Source: Bacteroidales bacterium M7 (GTDB taxonomy: Bacteria > Bacteroidota > Bacteroidia > Bacteroidales > Muribaculaceae). Taken from it: a stretch of 32,184 nucleotides of DNA. The stretch lies in the NCBI GenBank assembly GCA_001689515.1, contig LUJR01000003.1, positions 1-32,184 on the forward strand, written 5' to 3'. Below, one piece after another: positions 25,545 to 32,184 of the stretch (the stretch's first letter is position 1; every line of letters starts with the position of its first letter). Under the pieces are notes generated by a model that was given only the letters and a program-made list of their open reading frames with translations, was not told where the DNA came from and did no database searches. A program made the translations under genes and the position numbers.

Positions 25545-26858
25545 ATGGATAAAATAGATATTTGCGCCGATGAGGCTTTACATGATGCGTGGGACAGGGA
25601 GCACTTGTGGCATCCCTATACTTCCATCTCTGAGCCGCTGCCTACATATAAGGTGGTGGGTGCCGAAGGGGTCAGGCTGCGGCTTGCCGACGGGCGGGAG
25701 CTGATTGACGGCATGTCGTCATGGTGGTGCGTGATACACGGCTACAACAATCCGGTGCTCAATGAGGCTGCCAAGAAGCAGATTGACCGCATGAGCCATG
25801 TGATGTTCGGAGGGCTTACGCATGACCCTGCCATTACTCTGGGGAAGATGCTGCTGGCTATGGCTCCGCCGTCGATGGACTGCATATTCTATGCCGACTC
25901 AGGCTCTGTTGCCATCGAGGTTGCCATGAAGATGGCTATACAGGCAGCCATAGGACGCACTGGCGACCATGGCAAGACCAACTTCGTCACCATACGCTCA
26001 GGCTATCACGGCGATACCTGGAATGCAATGAGCGTCTGTGACCCTGTGACGGGTATGCACGGACTCTTCGGCAGCGCGTTGCCAGTGAGGTATTTCGTGC
26101 CGCAGCCGGCATCACGGTTTGACGGAGAGTGGGATCCTTCCGACATCGCTCCGCTTGAAGATGTGCTGCGAGAGCATCACCAGTCCATCGCCGCCCTCAT
26201 ACTTGAGCCGATAGTGCAGGGTGCCGGCGGAATGTGGTTTTACCATCCTGAGTATCTGCGTCAGGCACGTCGGCTGTGTGACAGCTATGGAGTGTTGCTG
26301 ATTTTTGATGAGATAGCCACCGGATTCTGGCGTACAGGGCGCAAGATGGCATGGGAACATGCCGGGATAGAGCCGGACATAATGACGGTGGGCAAGGGGC
26401 TGACAGGAGGCTATATGACCATGGCAGCTGTCATGGCATCACGGCGAGTTGCCGAGGATGTCAGCCGATGCGATGCAGGGTGCATGATGCACGGACCCAC
26501 CTTCATGGCTAATCCGCTGGCGTGTGCCGTCGCTATAGCATCCCTGTCGCTTTTGGGCGATGATGGGGCTATGGCGACACGGATATCGCACCTTGAGCAG
26601 ATGATGCGCGATGGGCTGTCACCGCTTGCCACCCTTGATGGGGTTAAGGATGTCAGAGTGCTCGGCGGTATCGGGGTTGTGGAGATGGAGCGTCCGGTTA
26701 ATGTCGGTGAGTTCCAGAAGCGGTGCGTTGACAAGGGTGTGTGGATACGCCCCTTTGATACGCGTATATATATAATGCCTCCATATGTCATCTCGGATGC
26801 CGATTTATCGCATCTGATGGCTTCGATGCGTGAGTTGGTAGCCGAAGAGTGCGTGTAA
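25545..26858 (+). CDS. bioA: Adenosylmethionine-8-amino-7-oxononanoate aminotransferase
   Basis: This 437-residue class III PLP aminotransferase converts 7-keto-8-aminopelargonate to 7,8-diaminopelargonate in biotin synthesis, using S-adenosylmethionine as amino donor. Family features are HLWHPYTSI near the N-terminus, GMSSWWCVIHGYNNP, the PLP contact region FDEIATGFWRTGR and the PLP-lysine segment VGKGLTGGYMTMAAV. The ATG at 25545 (MDKIDICADEALHDAWDREH) is preferred over 25509, because the latter would lie within the operator/promoter region. No other bio genes are adjacent; the remaining pathway must lie elsewhere. Confidence 0.95.
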   Translation: MDKIDICADEALHDAWDREHLWHPYTSISEPLPTYKVVGAEGVRLRLADGRELIDGMSSWWCVIHGYNNPVLNEAAKKQIDRMSHVMFGGLTHDPAITLGKMLLAMAPPSMDCIFYADSGSVAIEVAMKMAIQAAIGRTGDHGKTNFVTIRSGYHGDTWNAMSVCDPVTGMHGLFGSALPVRYFVPQPASRFDGEWDPSDIAPLEDVLREHHQSIAALILEPIVQGAGGMWFYHPEYLRQARRLCDSYGVLLIFDEIATGFWRTGRKMAWEHAGIEPDIMTVGKGLTGGYMTMAAVMASRRVAEDVSRCDAGCMMHGPTFMANPLACAVAIASLSLLGDDGAMATRISHLEQMMRDGLSPLATLDGVKDVRVLGGIGVVEMERPVNVGEFQKRCVDKGVWIRPFDTRIYIMPPYVISDADLSHLMASMRELVAEECV

Positions 26859-26903
26859 GTCTTTTTTTAACAGACTGATAACTGCTAATCTAATATTATT
26901 GCG

Positions 26904-26911
26904 TACTTTTG
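26904..26911 (+). promoter_or_regulatory. Possible -7 box of kdsA
   Basis: TACTTTTG matches TAnnTTTG and lies 42 bp before the kdsA ATG at 26954, in an AT-rich 95-bp gap after bioA. No good -33 box is seen at the right spacing. Confidence 0.45.
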
Positions 26912-26953
26912 CATGTAATCTTTCTTACAACTGTCATAATCCTCCATATATAT

Positions 26954-27781
26954 ATGCAATATCAAGGGCTCAAACATCTTAAAGACAGCTCTAAAAACTT
27001 TTTCCTTCTTGCCGGTCCGTGCGTGATCGAAGGCGAGTCCATGGCTATGGATATAGCCGAGAAGGTTGTTAAGGTCACATCGGAACTTGGCATCCCGTAT
27101 GTGTTCAAAGGATCATACCGCAAAGCCAACCGCTCTCGGCTCGACTCATTTACAGGCATCGGTGACGAAAAGGCGCTCGCAATCCTTCGCAAGGTGCGTG
27201 AGACTTTCGGTGTGCCTGTCGTGACCGATATCCATACCCCCGATGAGGCGCGTATGGCTGCTGAATATGTCGACATATTGCAGATTCCGGCGTTTCTGTG
27301 CCGTCAGACCGACCTGCTTGTTGCTGCAGCCCGCACAGGACGCACTGTCAATGTCAAGAAAGGACAATTCCTGTCGCCTGAAGCCATGAGCCATGCGGTG
27401 ATGAAAGTGCTTGAGGCTGGCAACACGGATGTGGCGATTACTGAGCGTGGCACTACCTTTGGCTACCAGGACTTGATAGTTGACTACCGGGGTATCCCGG
27501 TGATGAAGCGCAATGACTGCCCTGTGATACTTGATGCTACGCACTCCTTGCAGCAGCCCAACCAGATGGCGGGTGTCACGGGCGGCAGACCCGAACTGAT
27601 TGAGACCATAGCCCGCTGCGGTATCGCTGCCGGAGTTGACGGCTTGTTTATGGAGACGCATCAGGATCCCTCTGTTGCCAAAAGTGACGGCGCCAACATG
27701 CTTGCGCTTGACCGTCTGCCGGCTTTGCTGCGACGTCTGACCGTGTTGCGCGAGGCTGTCAACGAGGCTGACCGCATGTAG
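26954..27781 (+). CDS. kdsA: 3-deoxy-8-phosphooctulonate (Kdo-8-phosphate) synthase
   Basis: This 275-residue DAHP-synthase-family TIM barrel condenses PEP with arabinose 5-phosphate to Kdo-8-phosphate, the precursor of the Kdo that links lipid A to the LPS core. FLLAGPCVIEGES places a cysteine at residue 23, the metal ligand of metal-dependent KdsA enzymes (Asn in E. coli). KGSYRKANRSRLDSFTG, the substrate loop, and LDATHSLQQPNQM are clear. The ATG at 26954 is preferred to 26909, because the extension is not family-like and overlaps the promoter. A single palindromic repeat follows the gene. Confidence 0.95.
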   Translation: MQYQGLKHLKDSSKNFFLLAGPCVIEGESMAMDIAEKVVKVTSELGIPYVFKGSYRKANRSRLDSFTGIGDEKALAILRKVRETFGVPVVTDIHTPDEARMAAEYVDILQIPAFLCRQTDLLVAAARTGRTVNVKKGQFLSPEAMSHAVMKVLEAGNTDVAITERGTTFGYQDLIVDYRGIPVMKRNDCPVILDATHSLQQPNQMAGVTGGRPELIETIARCGIAAGVDGLFMETHQDPSVAKSDGANMLALDRLPALLRRLTVLREAVNEADRM

Positions 27782-27799
27782 ACTGCCTTTTTCGGATTT

Positions 27800-27825
27800 G
27801 CGGACATGCCGTGGCATGTCCCTAC
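27800..27825. repeat. Single palindromic repeat, locus C
   Basis: One unit lies 18 bp after the kdsA stop, with inner-type flank GCG on the left, core GGACATGCC-GT-GGCATGTCC and CCCTAC on the right. Its flank orientation matches the second members of the pairs, but its centre (GT) matches the first members, so centre and flanks vary independently. Confidence 0.85.
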
Positions 27826-27883
27826 AAAACGCACTTGATTAGGATAAAATAAAAAATCAACCAATTCATATCAAAACGAATAA

Positions 27884-29494
27884 ATGAAACTACAATCACT
27901 CCTGGCCGCTGGTGCTTTGGCGACCATCCTATTTGCTTCTCCCGCCGCCGATGCCCAGAGCATGTCCCGTACAGGACGGGAGATGCAACAAGCCACGATG
28001 AAAGCCTATGACAAGCTTATCGCCGAGAATCCCAAGGATTTCAAGACTCTCTACAGCCGTGGCAACGGTTACTACCGTCAGAACCAGTTGGGCAAGGCTC
28101 TGAGCGATGTCAATGCTGCCATCCATGCCGCTCCAGCCACTGACAAGGGCTTCCTGTTTGATGCCTATAGCCTGCGTGGCGGCATCTACGAGCAGATGAA
28201 GAAGTATGACGAGGCTCTTGCCGATTACAAGAAAGCTCTCGGTTTGTCCCCGAAGGACTACGGTACGTTGTATCAGATAGCCAATCTGGAGTTTGAGAAG
28301 GGTGACTACGCAGCCGCCAAGAAGGACTATCAGGGGCTGCAGCGTCTGAATCCCCGCAGCCAGGAGGCATTGTTCGGTCTGGCTCGTGTGGCTATCAAGG
28401 AAAATGACATCGCCACAGCTCAGAAGCTCTGCAAGCAGGGTGTGGAACTGGAACCGTCGCAGGCGATATCTTATATGCGCCAGGCTTCGGTGTACCGTAT
28501 GATGGGCAACAACGCCGATGCGGTCGATGACTATGCCATAGCCTTGCAGCTTGACCGCAATATGATGCCTGCGGCTCTGCGCGAAATGGCTGAGCTGGCA
28601 TGCACCGACTATGCCGCGGTGATGACCGGACTTCAGAAAGCAATCGACAAGAACCCTCGAAACGGTGTGATGTACTACATCCGCGCAATGATAGCCAAGG
28701 CTCATTTCCACTATCTGCCCGCGATAGCCGATTTCAGCTATATCGACACCAATAATCTCCTCAATCTCCCGAGCCTCTATACCGAACTGGCTGACTGCTA
28801 CTACAATCTCGGCAAATATACCGAGGCTCTTGAGAAGGCTGACTATGCCATCGGTTCGTCAAGCAACAACCGCGATGCCTATGTCATGAAGTCGCTCATC
28901 AAGAGCGCCCAGGGTGCTTACAAGGCAGCTATCGAAAACGCTGACAAGGCTCTGGCGAAAGACCTGACATATGCACCTGCTTTCATCGCCAAAGGCATAG
29001 CGCAGCAAGGTTTCAAGCTATATCCTGAGGCAAGTTCTACATTTGGCAGCGCGTTGCAGCTTGATGGACGCTATCCTCTCTACTATTTCTATCGTGGCGA
29101 TGTGCTCCGCACATATCTCAACATGCCTGAGCAGGCTAAGCAATTCTACGAGGATGTGCTTAAGATGGAGTATCCTGCCGACCAGGTGGCATCGCTCAGA
29201 GGTTTCGCAGATCTGTTTCTCGGCAATATTGCTGCCGGTGATGCGTGGATTGACTCTCTGACTGCCAATGTCAAGGATAGTGACGGCGAAATAGCTTACT
29301 ATGCCGCATGCTACTGGGCGCAGCGCGGTGACAAGGACAAGGCATTCAAGTATATGGAGGATGCCCTCAAAGCCGGATATGCGTCGTATCACAACTGGAC
29401 AAAAGCTCTTGACGGCGGCATTAATGTTGCCCCTCTTCGTGGCGATGCCCGTTTTGACGCTTTGCTCAAAAGCTACAGCAATCTTTTCAACTGA
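27884..29494 (+). CDS. Exported tetratricopeptide-repeat protein
   Basis: This 536-residue protein has a Sec signal peptide (residues 1-24, MKLQSLLAAGALATILFASP ending ADA-Q). At least nine TPR-like helical pairs follow through about residue 420 (for example FDAYSLRGGIYEQMKKYDEA, DYGTLYQIANLEFEKGDYAA and LPSLYTELADCYYNLGKYTE). The C-terminal part (about 450-536) has YYAACYWAQRGDKDKAFKYM and ends in a short aromatic tail. TPR arrays are protein-protein interaction scaffolds; the partner is unknown. The signal peptide suggests a periplasmic location, and no lipobox cysteine is seen. It is flanked on both sides by palindromic repeats. Confidence 0.88.
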   Translation: MKLQSLLAAGALATILFASPAADAQSMSRTGREMQQATMKAYDKLIAENPKDFKTLYSRGNGYYRQNQLGKALSDVNAAIHAAPATDKGFLFDAYSLRGGIYEQMKKYDEALADYKKALGLSPKDYGTLYQIANLEFEKGDYAAAKKDYQGLQRLNPRSQEALFGLARVAIKENDIATAQKLCKQGVELEPSQAISYMRQASVYRMMGNNADAVDDYAIALQLDRNMMPAALREMAELACTDYAAVMTGLQKAIDKNPRNGVMYYIRAMIAKAHFHYLPAIADFSYIDTNNLLNLPSLYTELADCYYNLGKYTEALEKADYAIGSSSNNRDAYVMKSLIKSAQGAYKAAIENADKALAKDLTYAPAFIAKGIAQQGFKLYPEASSTFGSALQLDGRYPLYYFYRGDVLRTYLNMPEQAKQFYEDVLKMEYPADQVASLRGFADLFLGNIAAGDAWIDSLTANVKDSDGEIAYYAACYWAQRGDKDKAFKYMEDALKAGYASYHNWTKALDGGINVAPLRGDARFDALLKSYSNLFN

Positions 29495-29559
29495 TCGTCA
29501 ATAAGATTGTTGATAGAATGTAGGGACGTGGCTGCATCTGGTCAACGTGTAATCAGTTT

Positions 29560-29646
29560 GTAGGGACATGCCGTGGCATGTCCGCGTCGCTGCTACATTC
29601 GCAATCAGTATGTCTGATGGGCGGACATGCCACGGCATGTCCCTAC
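29560..29646. repeat. Paired palindromic repeat, locus D
   Basis: Units at 29560-29585 (centre GT) and 29621-29646 (centre AC) are perfect reverse complements of each other and 35 bp apart. A degenerate fragment resembling the left arm (GTAGGGACGTGGC, 29520-29532) precedes them. The pair fills much of the 226-bp gap between the TPR gene and the DUF389 gene. Confidence 0.9.
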
Positions 29647-29720
29647 AAACTCATAAGTTAGTCAAGGGTTAGTCAGGCGAAATTGCGACTAAGCATAAAC
29701 TTCCAGCTTGTTTTGATTCA

Positions 29721-31088
29721 ATGATGAAACAGCCGTTTGATACAGTCAGGGACGCTCTTAAGGGTTACTTCTCGCTCAATGGCTACTTGGTCTCGCAGGA
29801 TGAGGCTGAGCGGTCAATACGTGAGGGCGTATCCTTCAAGGGTACCAATATACTGATTTTGGTGTTCGCGATACTGATAGCTTCGCTCGGTCTCAACACC
29901 AACTCCACGGCTGTCATCATCGGAGCGATGCTCATATCTCCTCTGATGGGTCCTATCATTGGGCTTGGACTTGCAGTGGGTGTGGAAGATTTCGCTTTGC
30001 TTAAACGGTCTCTGCGTAATCTGACCGTGGCAGCCGGTCTGTCGGTGCTTGCCTCGACATGTTATTTCCTCATATCGCCTGTCAGCTCCGGTCACAGCGA
30101 GCTGCTGGCGCGCACGTCGCCCACTATCTATGACGTGCTGATAGGCTTTTTCGGAGGAGCAGCCGGGATATTCGCAATTGCGTCTAAAAACAAAGGCAAT
30201 GTAATCCCCGGTGTGGCTATAGCCACGGCACTTATGCCGCCTCTGTGTACTGCCGGCTACGGGTTGGCTACATGGCAGATGAACTATTTCTTCGGAGCTA
30301 CATATCTGTTCCTGATAAACTCCATATATATAGGTCTCGCCACATTTATCGGGGTCAAGCTGATGAACTATCACAAGACTGATGTGGCTGACAGCGCTCG
30401 CGCCCGGCGCATCAAGCGCATAGTCTATACCGTCGCTATCCTCACGATGCTGCCGAGCGTGTACCTGACATATAATATGCTCCGATACGAACGTTTCCAG
30501 CAAAATGTCGGGAGGTTCATATCATCGGAGATGAAGTTCCCAGCAACGCAAGTGCTCGGACATAACGCCACTATGGAGCATGGCAAGGAAAAGATATCTG
30601 TGACCCTTATAGGCAAAGTGCTCCCTGCCGACAGCCTTAAGATGGAACTTGTGAGCAAACTCCGTTTCTATGGTCTCAGCGGTGCCACGCTTGATATCTA
30701 CCAGAGCGATTCGCCGCAGCTGCCTTCGGAGGCTGAACTCGGCACGGGGACTGTCCGTGAGATGTATGACATAGCCCAGACGGCATTGGCGCGTAGGCAG
30801 ATTGAGATTGATTCGCTTCGTGCGGTGCTTGCTATGCAGTGCAAGCGGGACACCATAGTAGGGCGCATAGTGCCTGAGATAAAGGTGCTGTTTCCGCAGG
30901 TCAAGAATATCGCCATTGACAAGATGGTGTCAGGCAATGTCGCCACGCAGAAGCTTGACACGGTGGAGGTCGCGCTCGTAAGCTACGCTGCGCCCATGTC
31001 GGCAAGCCGTCGCAATGAGCTGAAGAAGTACCTTGAAGTGCGCTTGCAGGTCAAAGACCTGCAGATGGTCACCGCCCCCAATCTCTGA
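29721..31088 (+). CDS. DUF389 family membrane protein
   Basis: This 455-residue protein has a DUF389-type membrane domain (about 38-260) with six or so hydrophobic helices. The segments LNTNSTAVIIGAMLISPLMG, GLGLAVGVEDFALLKRSLRN and VIPGVAIATALMPPLCTAGY are the recognisable family core. The N-terminal 37 residues are cytoplasmic and hydrophilic. After the last helix (about 238-256) a soluble C-terminal domain of about 195 residues follows, with a helical stretch (about 340-375). The function of DUF389 proteins is not established. The start may equally be the second ATG at 29724. A palindromic repeat lies just downstream. Confidence 0.9.
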   Translation: MMKQPFDTVRDALKGYFSLNGYLVSQDEAERSIREGVSFKGTNILILVFAILIASLGLNTNSTAVIIGAMLISPLMGPIIGLGLAVGVEDFALLKRSLRNLTVAAGLSVLASTCYFLISPVSSGHSELLARTSPTIYDVLIGFFGGAAGIFAIASKNKGNVIPGVAIATALMPPLCTAGYGLATWQMNYFFGATYLFLINSIYIGLATFIGVKLMNYHKTDVADSARARRIKRIVYTVAILTMLPSVYLTYNMLRYERFQQNVGRFISSEMKFPATQVLGHNATMEHGKEKISVTLIGKVLPADSLKMELVSKLRFYGLSGATLDIYQSDSPQLPSEAELGTGTVREMYDIAQTALARRQIEIDSLRAVLAMQCKRDTIVGRIVPEIKVLFPQVKNIAIDKMVSGNVATQKLDTVEVALVSYAAPMSASRRNELKKYLEVRLQVKDLQMVTAPNL

Positions 31089-31118
31089 GATTTAAGCTGT
31101 CTCAGTGTTCAATCCGTG

Positions 31119-31144
31119 TTGGGACATGCCGTGGCATGTCCCAA
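31119..31144. repeat. Single palindromic repeat, locus E
   Basis: A 26-bp inverted repeat with the shared core GGACATGCC-GT-GGCATGTCC, but here the flanks are symmetrical TTG and CAA, making a 12-bp stem. It lies 30 bp after the DUF389 stop and could act as its 3' hairpin, although no U-run follows. Confidence 0.85.
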
Positions 31145-31182
31145 TGCTTTAAGATTATTTCGCTTGAAAAGGCGCGGCATAG

Positions 31183-31395
31183 CCGCGGCGGGAGTAGTAG
31201 CCACATGCAAGCAAGTCGTCAGACTTGTGAAGCTTGTGGTCAAAAGTCACACCTAATATTCCGGCGGCGTAGCTGCCGGGGCTGATGCGTACGATTGCCC
31301 CGGCAGCTACGCCGCCGGTTTCCCCACTCATCCGTTTCCCACAAGCTGCGCAAGCCTGACGGCTTGCTTGCATGTGGCTACTGCTCCCCTCGCGG
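31183..31395. repeat. Nested long inverted repeat, possible MITE or structured RNA
   Basis: Outer arms 31183-31239 and 31339-31395 are 57 bp each and match at 50 positions as inverted copies. Nested inside, 31261-31282 and 31297-31318 are a perfect 22-bp inverted repeat (starting CCGGCGGCGTAGCTGCCGGG) around the 14-nt loop 31283-31296. The unpaired connecting segments are about 20 nt on each side (31240-31260, 31319-31338). No open reading frame of note fits it. It could be a miniature inverted-repeat element, a processed RNA or a strong terminator. Confidence 0.85.
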
Positions 31396-31408
31396 TTAAC
31401 ACCGCGAG
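31389..31408. repeat. Small GC hairpin at the right end of the nested repeat
   Basis: CTCGCGGT (31389-31396) pairs perfectly with ACCGCGAG (31401-31408) around TAAC. It overlaps the last bases of the outer right arm, so the two structures are mutually exclusive in part. Confidence 0.65.
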
Positions 31409-31513
31409 CGTTAAGTAAACAGCTTTGTGTCTGCCCCTACACATCGCCGAAAACTCGCTGGAGGTGCCTGTAACGCTGTTTTTGCGAAATTTTTGAAGAA
31501 AATCGCGGAAAAA

Positions 31514-31545
31514 TTTGGAGATGTCACAAAAAGCTCCTACCTTTG
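31514..31545 (+). promoter_or_regulatory. Promoter of the tRNA cluster
   Basis: TTTG (31514-31517), a 20-nt spacer and TACCTTTG (31538-31545) give a full match to the Bacteroidota consensus. The predicted start is about 15-20 nt before the first tRNA-Gly. Confidence 0.8.
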
Positions 31546-31568
31546 CAGAGCAATTAAGAAAAACGCTT

Positions 31569-31641
31569 GCGAAAATAGCTCAGTTGGTAGAGCACAACCT
31601 TGCCAAGGTTGGGGTCGCGGGTTCGAGTCCCGTTTTTCGCT
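31569..31641 (+). tRNA. tRNA-Gly (anticodon GCC), first copy
   Basis: A complete 73-nt cloverleaf: acceptor GCGAAAA/TTTTCGC, D-arm GCTC/GAGC, anticodon stem CAACC/GGTTG with loop TTGCCAA (anticodon GCC at 31602-31604), and T-arm GCGGG-TTCGAGT-CCCGT. The discriminator is T and no CCA is encoded (TCTC follows). Confidence 0.96.
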
Positions 31642-31725
31642 CTCAAAGAGAACAATGACATTCAGCAGGCTTGCAAGTCAAGCCACCATGGCATCTACAG
31701 CCCCTCTGTGCTGAAGCGCATGTAT

Positions 31726-31798
31726 GCGAAAATAGCTCAGTTGGTAGAGCACAACCTTGCCAAGGTTGGGGTCGCGGGTTCGAGTCCCGTTTTTCGCT
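31726..31798 (+). tRNA. tRNA-Gly (anticodon GCC), second copy
   Basis: Identical over all 73 nt to the copy at 31569-31641 (anticodon at 31759-31761), from which an 84-bp spacer separates it. Here CCA follows the discriminator (31799-31801), possibly by chance. Confidence 0.96.
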
Positions 31799-31860
31799 CC
31801 AATTTCCCTTTTTAACACCTTGCGCTCCCGCCAAAGCAATCATCCTGTAGAGTCGTAGGT

Positions 31861-31877
31861 CTGACGGTTGCCGTCAG
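31861..31877. repeat. Small hairpin between tRNA genes
   Basis: CTGACGG (31861-31867) and CCGTCAG (31871-31877) pair perfectly around TTG. A T-rich stretch comes only 13 nt later, so a terminator role is doubtful; it may be a processing signal. Confidence 0.4.
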
Positions 31878-31912
31878 AAGCTGACAAGTTTTATTCATCT
31901 TTACCCATAAAT

Positions 31913-31996
31913 GTCCGGGTGGTGGAATTGGTAGACACGCTACTTTGAGGGGGTAGTGGCCATTAGGCTGTGTGAGTTCGAATCTCATCTCGGACA
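31913..31996 (+). tRNA. tRNA-Leu (anticodon GAG)
   Basis: An 84-nt class II tRNA with a long variable arm. The acceptor GTCCGGG/CTCGGAC contains one G-T pair. The anticodon stem is CTACT/GGTAG with loop TTGAGGG, giving anticodon GAG (31947-31949), which reads CUC/CUU codons. The T-arm contains TTCGAAT. The discriminator is A and CCA is not encoded. Confidence 0.95.
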
Positions 31997-32003
31997 CTTG
32001 AGC

Positions 32004-32046
32004 GGAAACGCGGTCGTTGCGTAAGCAGCGGTCGCGTTTCCTTTTA
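32004..32046 (+). terminator. Rho-independent terminator after the tRNA cluster
   Basis: GGAAACGCG (32004-32012) pairs with CGCGTTTCC (32033-32041), extended inwards by mostly paired bases around GTAA, and followed by TTTTATA. It lies 8 bp after tRNA-Leu. Confidence 0.88.
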
Positions 32047-32063
32047 TATATGTTTATTAAGAC

Positions 32064-32099
32064 TTATAAATCTTATAAGTCTTATAAGTCTTATAAAAG
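32064..32099. repeat. 9-bp-period AT-rich tandem array
   Basis: Four successive 9-bp units: TTATAAATC, TTATAAGTC, TTATAAGTC and TTATAAAAG. With GACTTATAA just to the left (32061-32069) the array can also fold into a hairpin. It sits between the tRNA terminator and the 3' end of a convergent gene, the same setting as the 9-bp-period hairpin at 13088-13146. Confidence 0.75.
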
Positions 32100-32115
32100 C
32101 CGATGAATCTGATGC

Positions 32116-32184
32116 TTATTTCAGCTTGTCGTACTCGGCATCGGTGACAGGTTCGAGGGCGCATGGTAAAAAGGCTGTGTTTAG
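32116..32184 (-). CDS. 3' end of an unidentified gene, cut by the window edge
   Basis: On the minus strand an open frame enters from the right edge and ends at TAA (32118-32116), giving the last 22 residues, which finish EPVTDAEYDKLK. The polar, charged end with no stop through the edge looks like a genuine C-terminus, but there is too little to identify the family. It converges on the tRNA cluster, with the 9-bp-period array downstream of it. Confidence 0.45.
   Translation of the reverse strand, partial: LNTAFLPCALEPVTDAEYDKLK

Larger units (their letters stand above)
31089..31568. other. Gene-free structured region between DUF389 and the tRNA cluster
   Basis: This 480-bp stretch has no supported protein gene. 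In order it holds palindromic repeat E (31119-31144), a 213-bp nested inverted repeat (31183-31395), a small 8-bp-stem hairpin (31389-31408) and the tRNA promoter (31514-31545). Confidence 0.8.

Noticed and set aside
26857..26876. Terminator after bioA (AGTCT...AGACT around a T-run)
   Set aside because: The stem is only 5 bp and AT-rich, with the T-run in the loop rather than after the stem.
31119..31144. Repeat E as a standard Rho-independent terminator of the DUF389 gene
   Set aside because: The 12-bp stem is suitable but no U-run follows, and the same core occurs within an operon; annotated as a repeat instead.
31600..31843. Small protein-coding frames over the tRNA genes
   Set aside because: They are read through tRNA sequence on either strand and have no independent support.

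Overview
The window looks like a chromosomal segment of a Bacteroidota bacterium, order Bacteroidales. A gut Muribaculaceae-like organism is my best guess, but that is inference. The evidence is: several promoters of the Bacteroidota form TTTG/TTG, 20-nt spacer, TAnnTTTG; no purine-rich Shine-Dalgarno signals at most starts; lipid A/Kdo genes (Gram-negative envelope); a MurA with Asp at the fosfomycin-target cysteine; a branching enzyme of the eukaryote-like subfamily; and a secreted amylase-type enzyme with a type IX secretion-like C-terminus. Most of the window is housekeeping DNA.

Layout. (1) 138-6240, minus strand: a branched-chain amino acid operon transcribed ilvD-ilvB-ilvN-acyl-ACP thioesterase-ilvC, with a promoter at 6287-6318 and a terminator at 75-115. 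(2) 6566-13075, plus strand: glgB-lpxB (1-base overlap), then from a new promoter SemiSWEET-cytidylate kinase-like-murB-murA, which mixes glycogen, lipid A and peptidoglycan functions. (3) 13158-15944, minus: a secreted 928-residue GH13 glucan hydrolase, separated from murA by a perfect 23-bp hairpin. (4) 16134-16520, plus: a small unknown membrane protein. (5) 22567-16649, minus: cvpA, then the SUF iron-sulphur operon sufB-sufC-sufD-sufS and a macro-domain-like gene. (6) 25403-22612, minus: a Sau3AI/MutH-type restriction endonuclease followed by a C5-cytosine methyltransferase, visibly AT-richer than its neighbours and probably acquired. (7) 25545-31088, plus: bioA with a BirA-operator-like site over its promoter, kdsA (Kdo synthesis), a TPR lipoprotein-like or periplasmic protein, and a DUF389 membrane protein. 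(8) 31089-32184: a gene-free structured region, two identical tRNA-Gly(GCC), tRNA-Leu(GAG), a strong terminator, and the 3' end of a gene running off the window.

The least explained signal lies between the genes. A 26-bp unit with the palindromic core GGACATGCC-NN-GGCATGTCC occurs eight times in 15 kb, always intergenic. Three times it forms a head-to-head pair 28-39 bp apart (16546-16625, 20481-20570, 29560-29646), and twice it is single (27800-27825, 31119-31144). One pair sits inside the suf operon between sufB and sufC. This is the architecture of REP/BIME elements, but I do not recognise the family. Directly after the last copy lies a 213-bp nested inverted repeat (31183-31395). A second type of intergenic structure, a 9-bp-period AT-rich array, occurs at 13093-13146 and 32064-32099.
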